Below, piece by piece: positions 37,886 to 49,188 of a stretch of DNA of 64,000 nucleotides (positions within the stretch are counted from its first letter, which is position 1; every line of letters starts with the position of its first letter). This stretch comes from Morchella semilibera (lineage: Eukaryota; Ascomycota; Pezizomycetes; Pezizales; Morchellaceae). The stretch is from positions 4,176,001 to 4,240,000 of the forward strand of contig WBVU01000004.1 in assembly GCA_009192285.1 (NCBI GenBank), written 5' to 3'. Below the pieces are notes generated by a model, which saw nothing but the letters and a program-made list of their open reading frames with translations, was not told the DNA's origin and did not search any database. The translations under genes and the position numbers were made by a program.

Positions 37886-39376
37886 TTAAGCCTTCCTCCA
37901 CCAATCCTCCTCTTCCTCTCCTTTGTCAATGACAATCTGCGCCCCATCCACATCTGCCTCTCTTGCCGGCTTATGTACCCTCAAGAGATAGAATACCCAA
38001 TCCTCAATCACCAAGAGATTCAAGAGGATACCGTTGATATGCCATCCAATCAGCGCCACGAAGAAGCCCGCCACAGCATCGAGAATGTAGTGGTTCGCCG
38101 TGGCCAGAATGGCCACGAGGATGATCGTGGGGTACGCCATTCCCGCGACAACCAGCAAGATCCGTCTCCTTAGCTTGTTGACATAGAGCGAGGAAGTTGG
38201 GGGCATTGTCGCAACTGTAAGTCCGATTACGAACGAGTATCCAAAATGGAGCGAGGGCATAGCAGCTACAAAAGAAAGAACTTGTTAACAGATGTCTGAC
38301 ATTGCAGGAAGGTCTCGCCGGTGAATTTTTTCTTTTCTTTTCTTTTCTTTTCTTTTTCAGAAAGACGTTGTATTTGTCTTATCCCTTTAGTCTGAGACAT
38401 GCCACGCCGAGCATCTGATTGCCAAAGTGGCTTTCCCAGGCCAATTCAAAGCCCAGCGCCTTCTGGGAGGGGAAAACTGCAACTGCGAGCAGTTCTCAAA
38501 GAGGGCAACACAACGCCTCAGGCATAGCGATAATTCCAGAGTTGAAGGGGAAAGAAAAAAAAAAAAAAAGGGAACCTACCAAGCTGATTGCAGAACTTGT
38601 TCGTCGTCCACACACTCGCCACCTTCCCCGCATGTACCGTGTCCACAAACGAGAAGCCATCCTCCTCGGGGAGCAGCCTGGGTGGCATACATGGCCACGC
38701 CGTAAAGACCACAAATGCCATCAAGTTACACACTGCCAGCGTCCTCCGTCTCGCCTCAAACAGCGAGGTGGGCGCATAGTGGTACAGCCACGCAAGGAAC
38801 GTGATCGTACCTGGGATATGAATAAACGAGTAGATCAGATTGATCGTCTTCAGCAGCATGGGCCGAGGCAGGAAGTACGCCTGGACAGCGGGCTCAAGGA
38901 AAATGTTGAGCCGCTGCTCGAGACGGATGAGGGAGAGCGCATGCTGACGGGCTGCGACTACAGTATCCGTCTGAAGAGTGACGGCGCTGAAGGCGCGGGC
39001 GAGCTGGTAGGTCTGTGCTCCTTGTTAAACAAGATCACAAACCATCACCCGTAGTAGTTGCACTCACCCAGTAGACCAGTAGCCAGTACCAAACTTCAAC
39101 CAGGAACGGGAATTTTCTTAATATCCTCGAAACAAAGCTATTTTTCCAGCGTATAGTATTTCTGCTGCGGACCTTCTTCCCCAGAAACTTCCGCTCCCGC
39201 CATTGGGCCTCGATCACAGGCCCCGACAGCAGGCCCTCTGACGAGGAGGTGGATCTCGGTGATATTGAGCCATCCCTCTGATCACGGCCGATTATTGAGC
39301 GGCGGCGGTTAAATAGGACTCCAGCAGTGAGGATGCTGAACACTATCAACGGCTCGAGGAATGCGTCGGCAAACAT
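37886..39376 (-). CDS. PAP2-superfamily integral membrane phosphatase
   Basis: Three exons, 39376..39068, 39012..38580 and 38265..37886, joins in frame, 373 residues. It has several hydrophobic segments: near the N-terminus (LEPLIVFSILTAGVLF), WYWLLVYW, and others around INLIYSFIHIPGTITFLAWLYH and LAVCNLMAFVVFTAWPCMPPRLL. The PAP2 catalytic blocks are visible: PSLHFGYS (the SxxH block) and, about 50 residues on, ATANHYILDAVAGF (the third block with its His and Asp). The first block appears replaced by CMPPRLLPE, as in the fungal branch related to inositol-phosphoryl-ceramide synthase. The likely role is hydrolysis or transfer of a lipid phosphate at an internal membrane. The substrate is unknown. 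Intron 2 is 314 bp with a TTTTC repeat, long for this window. The ATG at 39376 is the first that fits; a further upstream exon cannot be excluded. Confidence 0.8.
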
Positions 39377-40912
39377 CTTCAAGAAGTCGCCGCACTGTGG
39401 CTATGTAGTAGAGGTATGGAGAAATATTTGCACAAACAACTCCTAGGAGGAAAATGACGCAGATTGAAAACACAGGGTGCTCTGGTGGCCTCCGCTGACG
39501 TGATTGATAATGAGTCCTAACCTGTATATAATATAAACCACAGTCCCTCTTTCTGCGGAAAGACGGTTGCAGAAGAAAAATGAAAGGCACTGAGAGGAAG
39601 GAGGAGGAGAAGGAACTGAAAGAAAAGAAATGGAGGCACCCAACTATAAGCTCAGTGATCATGTGTTAATCTAGCTATTACCAACAAACATCCCTCCGGC
39701 CCCGGAAGATCAACCAAGAAAGCAGTAACAGCATATCAGTAATTAACAAATATTAGCATGAGTGTCTTAAAAGCAGACCATAGTAAGCACCGCACCAGCG
39801 CAATTCCCGAATACTCTAACCGCGGGCATGTATAAAATACTGGGATTTCTTCGGGCATCTCCACTGCTTGTTCCCTCACATAACGCACCAGTTGCAGTCG
39901 AGCACGCGAGCATTCCTGAGTGTTTTCATAGCCCATGCCATCCATCGTGCCGGGAGAGCCAAAAGTTATACGGAAGTCCTTGATTCCGAACATGGATGTT
40001 CTGCTGCCAAGAACATAGAACTCAGCGCGGTTGGTGGGTTTGCACAACTAACTAAAACCAAAAAAGCCCAATGTCGCCCCGGAATTTCTGGTTCCGTGTT
40101 TAAAGTGAGCTAGAAAAAACTCATAGTAGGTACATGTACATACCAGCCAGATTGACGCCTGAAAAATACGATACGAACGGTGGTGGTGCTGTATAACTCT
40201 GACTGTATGGGTGAGGGGTAGATTGACAAATGTAGAGTCATGTAGATAAAAGTAACTCTAACATTTATTACCTACCCACTTCAGTCGACATACCAATTGC
40301 GAATTTCCCGGATATGAAGGAAGCCGGCTTTTGATAGGAACACGACTGAGCAGCTATGTATGTGTGCAGTTCACCCGGTGTAAGGAACTCTACCTCCCTC
40401 ACTTCCTACATAAGCAGAAGAGGAGCGTTTAACTGCCCACAAATTATACCTGAAACATGTGCGATTCCAGGAACCTCTCCTTCTCAACCGCAGGTGGTGT
40501 TCCGCATCCGGAGATTTCGTCTCCAGTTATCTCCGGCAACGAAAATCCGCCAAAAGCACCCATCATGACGTAATACTACCCGTATCGTGAGGCTCCCAGC
40601 TCAAGCTGACAAATGGGCTCTGCGTGGACATGCATGAACTCAACATCAACGTCCCCGTCGCTACCAAAAAACAACCCAACCACAGGCTGCCAAGAAAGAG
40701 AGGGAAAAAAAACCCCAGAAATATGAGTGATTACTGATGGCGCACGACGACAGTTGATAGGCTACATTGTCACAAACGGTAACCATTCCTGCATTCACGG
40801 TGGTGATGGTGATTCGCTACTCGAGTCTCTAAGGAAACGGAGGAAAGTCGAGTGACCTCGAGTCCGTTTTTGGTTGCCGAGTGGATGACGTAATTGTCCC
40901 GCCTCAACCCGC

Positions 40913-41002
40913 TTTTTTTTTTTTTTTTTTTTTTTTTTAGCGCGATGAGGCTCTCGGCGCTGGGTTAGCTGAATTGAGTAAGGCAGAAACCCCCCCCCCC
41001 CC
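40913..41002. repeat. Poly-T (26) and poly-C (13) runs
   Basis: 26 T at 40913-40938 and 13 C at 40990-41002, separated by about 50 unique bases. Slippage-prone simple sequence, similar in kind to the pair at 3545-3611. Confidence 0.9.
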
Positions 41003-42040
41003 ACCTCCTCCCAAGTTCAATCACAACCCTATTATCTCCAAAGGCACATCATGCCCTCAACGGCGGGGTGGCTGAACATAAGGCTGTTGACTCAGATCCG
41101 CTCAATAGTATCTCGAACAAATGGTATGTAAACCGATTCCCGAATGCTATCGATCAAGACGTTCGCTGGCCCTGGCTTCTTAAACACGCTCATCTCATCA
41201 TGAAAGAGCCCTGAGTTGACCGCCCCCCTCCCCGCAATTCCCCGCACGATTCCACCATTATGATCCGGCCTGGGACGGCTCCACGATTTTCCGTGTGGGA
41301 AGCAGTGCGGCTTTTCTGGCCATTCAGAGAATTTTCCGGGCCGCCCAGACTTTCTGGCGCCTCAAACAGAGGATGCACTACACTAAAATCATCATAATTA
41401 TCATTGCCACTCTCTCCAGAAATACCAAGTAGGTGATTACAATACGCGTCTAAGACCGAGCTATGATTAGGGCCCAGGGCGGCCATAGGTGCTAGGAGAG
41501 CAACTCTTCTTTTGAACAATTTACGACTATATAGCTGTCCATACATGGTTCGTGGACCTAGAGGGTAAAAATTCGAGATACGTAGTTTTAAGCTGTAACG
41601 GTCCAGGGGATTTTTAGTATTAGTATTAGTAGCGGTAATGCCGCCGAGCGTCATCTACCACTAATAAAAAAAAATCACTGCGAATTCGGGTCAATATATA
41701 CCGTGAGTGCCGTCCACACGTCACTCGTGGTAGACGAGTGATATCTGATGATCCTAAAGTGTATCATGGCTAGTCACTCGGTTCTTGGAAGAAAACTATT
41801 CTGGTTACCATAGGCCAAGAAAAAAAGTCAACTATATCGAGGCAGGGCGCTGGTACCGCGTAGACTAGGCTCCGCGCCTAGGAATTGGAAGTGCTGAGTT
41901 CCTGGTAGCCCAGTATATGTTTACCTTGGGCTGGGGTTAACATGGGGAATAACCCCCCCCTTTCGTTGTTGTGTTGTAAAAGATTTTCTGTCGGCGGGCG
42001 CGCCAAATAAATGTGGGTTGTGGGAAGTTTCCACCAGAAG

Positions 42041-42300
42041 GCCGGTGACCGAGTGGGTATAGCACTTGGGTTGCCGGTTCAAACACCGTGTGTTTGGCCC
42101 CGGCAACAGAAGGTCCTGGGTTCAAACCGGGGGTGGAGAACGTCTCTGGGTGATTCAAACGTGATCCCAGCTGAGTCAGTTACTTTTGTCCCGCTGGCGC
42201 ACTGGGGATAGTGGCACCTGAATCGCCCCGGCCGTTCCTTACTAGCTGTGGTTATATAGCTTGTATGGTATCCACAAATGTACGGTATATAAATTGAATT
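42041..42300 (+). mobile_element. Probable tRNA-derived SINE
   Basis: The left part looks like a tRNA gene: TGACCGAGTGG at 42046-42056 fits the RNA polymerase III A box of Leu/Ser-type tRNAs, and GGTTCAAACC at 42119-42128 is a perfect B box, about 63 bases downstream. The tRNA-like part is followed by an unrelated body of roughly 130-170 bp. A complementary pair TTGCCGG...CCGGCAA lies between the boxes. It is not a working tRNA gene, because the 3' acceptor half does not pair with the 5' end. That A box, B box and unrelated tail order is the hallmark of tRNA-derived SINEs, which are known in ascomycetes. The right end is uncertain (42230-42310) and I could not find a clear target-site duplication. 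Confidence 0.55.
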
Positions 42301-42946
42301 GTTGCGGCCATCCACGCATTCTTTGTCCCTAGGCTTCACCGTCGAAGCTACATACAGTATGTAGTTGTCACCAAATCTGAGGCGGTGCGAAAGAGGCTCA
42401 GATGATCATCTGCCAACGACACTCTACTTTAAGCATACAGTACTGTAGATACATGTACCTAGCTCGTTCTGCATGAGCCGCAAGATATGAAAACGATCAA
42501 GCCACACAGCACACAAGAATATTAAGCTCTCTCAGCCCACAGAATCCTGACCTTGGAATATAACTGGGAGACATATTCAGCAAAGATCTATAAATAGAGC
42601 ATTAGCTAATACATGCACATGTCACGTGATACCAAGCTCTCTCTCACTTTCTTCCCATCGCAAACGCGGCCTCACTCTGAGGCTATGCATGTCCGAGTTC
42701 TGCCGGAAACAAAGCTCAACCACCACCAATTCCACAACTAACTAACTACCTTCTACACATTAGTATAATACCCCCCAGGCCTTCATCTCGACTTCTACTT
42801 GCTCGTCCCTAGCTCTCTGTCCATCTATTTGTAGCTCATCTCTTGCACCACCGCTGCGCGGGGAATTACAAAGAAGACAGGATCATTCGATCAGATATAT
42901 ATATCCCCCCCCCCTTCATACCGCCCATCATATACATACCTTCAAA

Positions 42947-44237
42947 ATGACACAATACATCCTCGACGTCGTATACTCCATTACAACGTGCATGTCATGT
43001 TTCCCCTCATCGCCGAACCTAACCATAAACCACCGCTCCTTCAAAATCCTTCGGCTCCTCGGTGAGGGTGGTTTCTCGTACGTTTACCTTGTGCAAGACA
43101 CCTCCGGCGCCCTCTACGCCCTCAAGAAGATTAGATGTAACCTTTCCCTCCCATTGCCCCCCCCCACTTTTCACCCCCTGCTCCTCTCAAGCTAACACCC
43201 CTCAGGTCCCTTCGGACAAGAGTCGGTCCAGCGCGCAATGAAGGAGGTCGAAGCCTACAAACTCTTCTCACACCCTAATATCATCAAGTCAATCGACTAC
43301 ACCATCACGACGGACTCGGGCCGCGGAGGCTCCACGGTTATTGGGCGCGACAGTGAGGATGATGGCACGAGCAAGACGGTTTACATACTTCTACCGTATT
43401 TCCGGCGGGGAAACTTGCAAGATGCGATCAATGCGAACCTGATCAACCATACAGTCTTTCCTGAGGGGAAACTGATGAAGCTGTTCCTGGGCGTGTGTAA
43501 GGGCTTGCAGGCGCTACATCAGCACCGGCTTAAGGAGCCTGGCCCACGGACCGGCGGCGGAGTAGGGAGTGAAGGCACAGAGGAGGAAGGCGCGCAGCCA
43601 CTCATGTCGAGTGAGGTGCGGAGCCAGCGGGAGGGCGGGCAGGAGGGTGATATCCGGGCGTATGCGCATCGTGATATCAAGCCTGGTTAGTGATAGTCTG
43701 CATTCAATTATTACTGCAACTAACGATAGGGTGATAATAGGAAACGTGATGATTGACGACGACGGGCTCACCCCAATCCTTATGGACTTTGGTTCTCTCA
43801 CCCCATCCCCCACACCAATCACATCCCGCACCCTTGCGCTCTCCGTCCAAGACTCCGCCGCCGAGAACTCAACGATGCCTTACCGCGCGCCGGAGCTCTT
43901 CGACGTCAAGACCGGCTCCGTGCTCGACGACAAGGTCGACATCTGGTCCATGGGGTGCACGCTCTACTGCGCGCTCTACGGCCACTCCCCATTTGAGCTC
44001 GCTACGGAGGAGTCGGGTGGGAGTCTCGCGCTCGCGGTGTGCGCGGGGAGCTATACATTTCCGGAGGAGGGCCGCCTGGGTGGGCGGAAGCCAGGGCAGA
44101 AGAAGGTCAGTGAGAGTGTGAAAAACATTGTGAAGATGTGCTTGAGGGTGGAGCCAAGCGAGAGGCCGAATATCTCTGAGCTGATTGCGGCCGTGGAAAA
44201 AGTCATTGCAGAGCTGGGGGAGGATGAGGAGGAGTAG
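42947..44237 (+). CDS. Ser/Thr protein kinase of the ENV7/STK16 (NAK) family
   Basis: Three exons, 42947..43136, 43206..43685 and 43741..44237, joins in frame, 388 residues. The N-terminus (MTQYILDVVYSITTCMSC) carries Cys residues of the kind palmitoylated in Env7/STK16. Kinase motifs in order: glycine loop LGEGGFSYVYLV (about 39-50), ALKKI with the ATP-binding Lys, a Glu in KEVEAY, catalytic HRDIKPGN, DFGS metal-binding motif, MPYRAPE and DIWSMGC. An insert rich in Gly/Glu/Arg (about 180-220) separates helix E from the catalytic loop. In yeast the family acts at the vacuole/Golgi membrane on fusion and secretion. The ATG follows a C/T-rich leader. Introns have donors GTAACC and GTTAGT, both non-consensus but forced by frame. 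Confidence 0.9.
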
Positions 44238-45045
44238 TAGGTGAGGTAGGGTATACGGGGTGGGGGAGGGGGTGGATAATAACTTTTTTTTTTTGAAAAA
44301 CTTTACTTTTTGCCGTGGTGGGTTGCGTTATTTTTTTACTGTACTGTACTGTGTTATAGCTGTTATGGTGGTTAGTGATACCATCTTCTCTATTCTGTTC
44401 TACTATATTCTGTCATATGTGGCAGCGGGAACGTGGACGTCACATCACGCTCGAATCAAATGGAGATATTATTCCAACTGCACACCCGGCTATGCCGCGC
44501 CGCAATGTAGCAAATACATACAAACATCACGTACATATACATACATGTCCCCTGTCGAAGAAGCGCTCCTTGAGTTATACGTACAATGTAGTCATAAACA
44601 CTCACTCGCCGGAATCTAAAGATGCGTACTAGCATATGGGGGCCTTACATATACATATGTACTGAGCGGGCTGTGGTGGGTGGGGCTGGAGGGGGGGGGG
44701 TGTGCGTACATACATCATGTGGTTGTTCGTGGTGCGGTGGAGGTTGGGTTGGGTGGGGTCATGGGCTCTCACTCGGTGCGTGGTGCACGAGATACTTGTT
44801 TGATACTTCATACATTGCGCGGGATACTGCGTACGAGTGAATTTACAGTAAGTATACTGATATGCTCAGAGCAAGAATATGTATTTATATAACGAATCAC
44901 TCTTATACGAAGTGGATCGAAGCTATAACAAGAATATCGAATATCCTTATAACAAGGGAAGGGTCTACTATATGTTTCCGAGTATCACTATTCACTGCTC
45001 ACAATTCAATTCTAACCCTAAGTCTACAAAAAAAACTACTTTTAC
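44238..45045. other. Convergent intergenic region kinase / methyltransferase
   Basis: Shared 3' flank of 0.8 kb. Contains G9 near 44690 and repeated CATA/GTAC-rich sequence. Short frames only. No gene seen. Confidence 0.6.
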
Positions 45046-45944
45046 CTACTCCTCCGGCCTCCTCGCCACAAACCTCAACCTGACATAATTGACCGCCACC
45101 TCCCCACCAACACGGCCGCCCACCGCCTCCACCGCCCCCACAACCTCCCGCACCACCGCCTCCCTCTCCTCCTCGCCAGACAACAACTCCAAAAACGCCA
45201 CCCCAAACAACCTAACCCACCCCGCGACGCCCCCGCCGTCGGCCGCCGGCGTCAGCACCGTCTGCCGCAACTCCGTCTCCACCGCCAGCACCTCAAACCC
45301 AGCATCGACAAGCGCGCCGCGCATCTCTGCCTCCGTCGGGAACCACCACGGCGAGGCGGCCGCGGCCGCGGCGGGCTCGACCCCGCGGTTCACGAGCGCG
45401 CAGAGCAGCGCGGCGTGCACCTCGGCGATGTTGCCGTGGGCGCCGAGTTCGGCGGTGAAGCGCCCGGCGGGGAGGAGCAGGTCGTGGGCTGCGCGGAGGA
45501 CGGGGGCGCGGGTGGCGCTGTCCCGGAGGATCCAGTGGAGGGCGGCGTTGGAGAAGAGTTTTGTGTAGCGGTGGGGGTGGGCGGCGGCGAAGGCGGGGAG
45601 GTGGCGGATGTCTTGGTGGGTGTAGGTTGTTGTTTGTGTGGAGTGGGCGGAGAGGGCGGAGGCGAGCATGGATGGGGAGGAGTCGAGGCCTGTGATGTGG
45701 GTGACGTGGTGGGAGAGGCGGGAGGTTAGGATGCCGTCGCCGCAGCCGAGGTCGAGGATCGTGTCTGTGGTGTGTTAGTGGGGGATTGTGGGTTGGGGAG
45801 GGGGGGGGGAATACCAGTTGGCTGCGGATCGAGGAGGGCGACTACTTTGGTGGTGAGGAGGGGGACGAAGGGGGCCACTTTCTCGGTGTAGGCCACGGGG
45901 GACCAGTGGTCTTTCTCTGGGACTGCTACTGCTGGGGCGGCCAT
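45046..45944 (-). CDS. Class I SAM-dependent methyltransferase
   Basis: Two exons, 45944..45815 and 45764..45046, joined in frame, 282 residues. Motif I is complete only after splicing: the join gives TDTILDLGCGDGILT, the SAM-binding loop. Motif II is ITGLDSSPSML with the acidic residue that binds the ribose, followed by YTHQDIRHLPAF, FSNAALHWI (typical of the trans-aconitate methyltransferase-like group) and LLPAGRFTAELG. It is a small cytosolic-type enzyme with no signal or membrane segment. The substrate is not evident. The resemblance to trans-aconitate/juvenile-hormone-acid type methyltransferases suggests a small carboxylic acid, which is inference. Exon 2 is very GC-rich and Ala-rich compared with neighbouring genes. 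Confidence 0.85.
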
Positions 45945-47216
45945 GGTTTGTATGGTATATGTATGGTATATATAGAGAGAGCTCGACCTTCCTGCTTCGA
46001 GGGTTCCTGTCTTTGCTTTCTTGCTGTCTGTCCGTCTGTCTTTGCAATTGCCTTCTTTCCCACTGGTATTTATACGTTCCCAGACTCGGAGAGCCAGTGT
46101 GGGATTGACTCACAGCTCGTGTCTGTCTACATCGTCGTCGTCGTCGTTGTCGTCGTCGTCGGAGAGCTGTAGTGGGGGGTTAGCTATACTCGATTCAAGT
46201 TCATAATTTGTAAAAAGGAAGGGGTCGTTCAATTGTCTTACTTACTGACTGTCGAAGAGTCACAATCAAGGAGTTTCGGCGTGGAGTAGTGGGGGAGGGC
46301 TGTAGCTATTTCAGTAGCTACTACTGTATGCATGTAGGTGGTACATCTCGGAGATTACTGTGGGTGGTGGATTAATTAATTAGTTATTGTGCTGTGCATC
46401 GTGGGAATAGCTACGCCTATATAGCTACTAGCTTAGATAGATAGATGCCTCACGCAATTGCAGTCCTGTGAAGGGAGAGGAAAGCGAAAGATGAAGCCAA
46501 ATTAAAGCTGCGTTCACCTCACCTCACATCCTTTCCCCTACACTCACAACCAAATCAAATATTCGTTACCGCATCCAGCGACTTACATAATCACGGCCAA
46601 TAAACGCAGTACCGGAGTTCCACCGCGGGGGTGTTTGCACCCCACCACGTCCCAAAACAGCTAGTCCAGCCAACAACCCATAACCGCAGTTAATTAACAC
46701 ACAGCCCCTCATCAGCCTCCTTCAAAGGCACATAAACGGCCGCAGACAGGCATCTGATACCCCCGTGACGCAGCGGTTAGCGTGTCGTTCTTATACGAAG
46801 TATTGTCCCGAAAGGGGTAACTTGTATGCAGCTATGCGAAAGTCGTGAGTTCGAATCTCACCTGGGGTAGCTTCACTTTTTGATGTTATGGGGCCTTTTT
46901 TACCCTCATGTTGCTGTTGCGATAAAAAAACAAGTTAAGGGGTGTTAATTCTGCGCGTGGAAGAGTTGTGTGGGGTGTGGGTGTGTGGGGGCGGGGGCGG
47001 AGTGGGGTGGGGGCGGCGAGGCGGCGAGTTGGTTCATGTATTATCACTCGTTAGTGGAATATCAACACCCACTTTTCAAAGTCCTATCTATACTATATAA
47101 CGACCCCCCTCTCCCCCACTCAATTATTATTACCACCCCAGCCGGTCGAAAAGAAGAAGAAAAAAAACCCTATCTTACAAAAGAAAGCCACAGTTCTTCA
47201 TGCCTACCAGCCCTAC
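45945..47216. other. Intergenic with a tRNA gene
   Basis: Promoter side of the methyltransferase gene, a GTC trinucleotide repeat at about 46133-46158, a tRNA-Ile gene (separate entry) and the 3' flank of the GPATCH11-like gene. No protein gene seen. Confidence 0.6.
46759..46869 (+). tRNA. tRNA-Ile, anticodon UAU, with a 38-bp intron
   Basis: The cloverleaf can be drawn by hand: acceptor strand 46759-46765, T8 at 46766, D stem ACGC/GCGT, anticodon stem from 46785, anticodon TAT at 46792-46794, A37 at 46795. The intron is 46796-46833 in the canonical place (between 37 and 38). The 3' exon starts at 46834 with T stem GTGAG/CTCAC, loop TTCGAAT, and discriminator A at 46869. The B box GGTTCGAATC-like element is intact. 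One acceptor-stem pair (6-67, C-T) and the 31-39 pair (T-T) are mismatched, so folding should be checked with a covariance model. The gene decodes the rare Ile codon AUA. Confidence 0.85.
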
Positions 47217-48360
47217 CTACCCATGCAAGTCCTCCTCAACACCAGGACACCCCTCCATCGCCTCATCCTCGTATCCGCACTTACACCAGAAGCAGTACCG
47301 ATACTCGCCTCTCAGGAACTCACACAGCCTCTGTAGTCTCTCGGCCGCGCCCAAGGCCTCAAACGCCGCCAGCTCCTCGTCATTGTCCACCACCTCGTCG
47401 AGCTCCTCGTCGCCGTCTTCCACAACCACCTGCCTCATCGCGCCACCAACGGCCCCACCGTCGCCATCGTCAATGTCACCCGGCATATTACCGCTTGTGC
47501 CGAGCCCCGTGGAGAGCTCGTAGCGCATGCGTGCCTCGGCCTCCTTCATCTCCCGCCGCAGCACCATCCCCCGCCACAACACATTGACGCCGCGCAGCGT
47601 GCGCGTCCTCTTCGCGGCGGCGGCGCCGTCCGCCAGCCCCTCCGCAATCTTCTGCGCTGCCAGCACCTGCGCCTCGCGCCGGCGCTCCTCCTGCTCCCCC
47701 GCCACGCGCGCGCGGTACTCCTCCGGCGAGAGCAGCGCATCCCTCTGTTCCGTCGATATCGATGGTTGTGGTTGTGGTGGCTGTTTCCCGGGGTGTCCGA
47801 TCCCTGCGCGGTCCGTCTTTATGGCGACGGGGATGGGCTCTGTTCTTGCTGCTGTGGTGGTGGCGGTAGAGGTTGTGGTGGTAGAGGGGGGGGCGCCGAG
47901 GGCGCTGCCGGGGGTGAAGCCCATGGCGCGCATCATGCGTAGGCCCTTGTTGGTTGGGTTTGTGGTGAGCAGGGATTGGGAGAGTGCTTCTTCGCGCTTT
48001 GCGGCTTCTTGGGCGCGGAGCTCGGCTTTGGACTTTGGGTGGGCTCGTTCTTCGGCCTGTGGGTGGTTAGTGGTTGGTGGTGGTGGTGGGAATGGGGGGG
48101 GGGGGGAGACTTACTTCGCGGGCGAGACGCTTTTGGCGCTGGAGGAGGGTTTCGGGGGCGGTGGGCTCGGGGATGCACATGTTCATGTAGTCATCTTCGT
48201 CGTCAGACTCGTGTGTGGTGGTGGTGGGTGGTGGGGTGGTAGTGGTGGTGGTGGGTAGAGGAGGCTTCTGGTGGTAGGGGCGCTTCTTGGTCGTGGGGGC
48301 GGTGTCGGAGTCGGAGTCTGGGTCGAGGAGGTTTGGGGGTGGACGCTTTCGGGAGGACAT
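47217..48360 (-). CDS. G-patch protein of the GPATCH11 type (G-patch plus DUF4187)
   Basis: Two exons, 48360..48115 and 48056..47217, joined in frame, 361 residues. Residues 1-80 are Pro/Thr-rich with an acidic patch (ESDDEDDYMNM). After the join, a charged helix leads to a G-patch core (NKGLRMMRAMGFTPGSALG, about 104-122), then Ala/Thr linker sequence, an Arg-rich helix (EEYRARVAGEQEERRRE), and the C-terminal DUF4187 block with paired cysteines YCFWCKCGYED...GCPG. G-patch proteins activate DEAH-box helicases and act in splicing or RNA processing. GPATCH11 itself is poorly understood. The intron is 58 bp with a perfect GTAAGT donor and CTAAC branch site. The coding sequence is full of GTG/CAC simple repeats, including G13 in the intron. 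Confidence 0.85.
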
Positions 48361-49188
48361 GGCGCTGTGCGTGTGTGGTGAAGTTGGAGGAGGAGAAGGT
48401 GGAGGAGGAGGTGAGGTTGTGGTGGTGAGGTTGTAGTGTGCCAAGGGATGAGGCTTATCAATGCGTATGTAGCTCGGTAGTTGTTCGTAGATTAGATATG
48501 TAGCTATAGCCAAATGCAGTAGCAATATGTAGATGTGTGGTTGAAGGTGATATATCGATAATTGAGATGGTGTAAAGAGTCTTTTGCGCGTGTTTCGTAG
48601 GTGTGTGGGTTTGGTGGTGAGGTGTGATGATGTCCCTTGCAGGGGATTGGTTGTCCGAGTGAGTTCCTGTGATTGGGTATGATATATGATTTAGCCCCGG
48701 GGGGCACGCCTCGACATGTAGGTGTTGTATTAATGTTACGGATATTTTCAGATGCGGGGAGACTATATCAGCAGCCTTTTGGTTTTGGCCCTCTAAGAGT
48801 ATCGTAATTGGTAGTTAACCTTTGGTTTATATGCAACGTTTGTATATATACCGCCGAATTCGATGAATCAATTGCAGATATGAAAATATATAGACGCCTT
48901 AACAATTGTAGATAAAAAGAGAGAAATACATAATGTTTCAATATAGCCATAACCTCAGAAATAAAACCCCATACTCAATAACCAAACATACCGATGGACC
49001 AACAGTAAAAAGACGAAATCAAAAACAAAAAACACATGCCGAAATAGGAATAAACGAATGAGAAAAGCGCGCCAAAAAAACTCATGTCTACGATCACATC
49101 ACTCCCCTTCCAGCCTGGACCTAAAGACGCCGCCCCAACATATAAAAGAGAATCATGACTTTTCTCCCCCGCGTATACAAGAACAAGA
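48361..49188. other. Intergenic, GPATCH11-like gene to NLR gene
   Basis: Promoter side of the GPATCH11-like gene and 3' flank of the NLR. GT-rich near 48370-48440, A-rich near 48890-49080. No gene seen. Confidence 0.6.

Larger units (their letters stand above)
39377..42946. other. 3.6 kb intergenic region
   Basis: No convincing protein gene. The minus-strand frame at 41190-41654 (154 residues) and those at 39736-40047 and 39443-39662 have no domain or splice partner. The region holds a T26 run (40913-40938), C13 (40990-41002), a short hairpin (CACTCG...CGAGTG near 41722), TACATGTA at 40131 and 42450, and a probable SINE at about 42041. The last 250 bases are C/T-rich promoter sequence of the kinase gene. 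Confidence 0.55.

Noticed and set aside
41190-41654. 154-codon minus-strand frame
   Set aside because: No domain, no splice partner, composition like surrounding intergenic DNA; it lies in a region of simple sequence upstream of the SINE.
42947-45944. Kinase and methyltransferase as a biosynthetic cluster
   Set aside because: The kinase belongs to a housekeeping membrane-traffic family and the genes are convergent with separate flanks; no scaffold enzyme such as PKS or NRPS is present.
46788-46803. loxP-like string around CTTATACGAAGT in the tRNA, repeated near 44892
   Set aside because: Only about 10 bases shared; it is fully explained by the tRNA anticodon arm and intron start.
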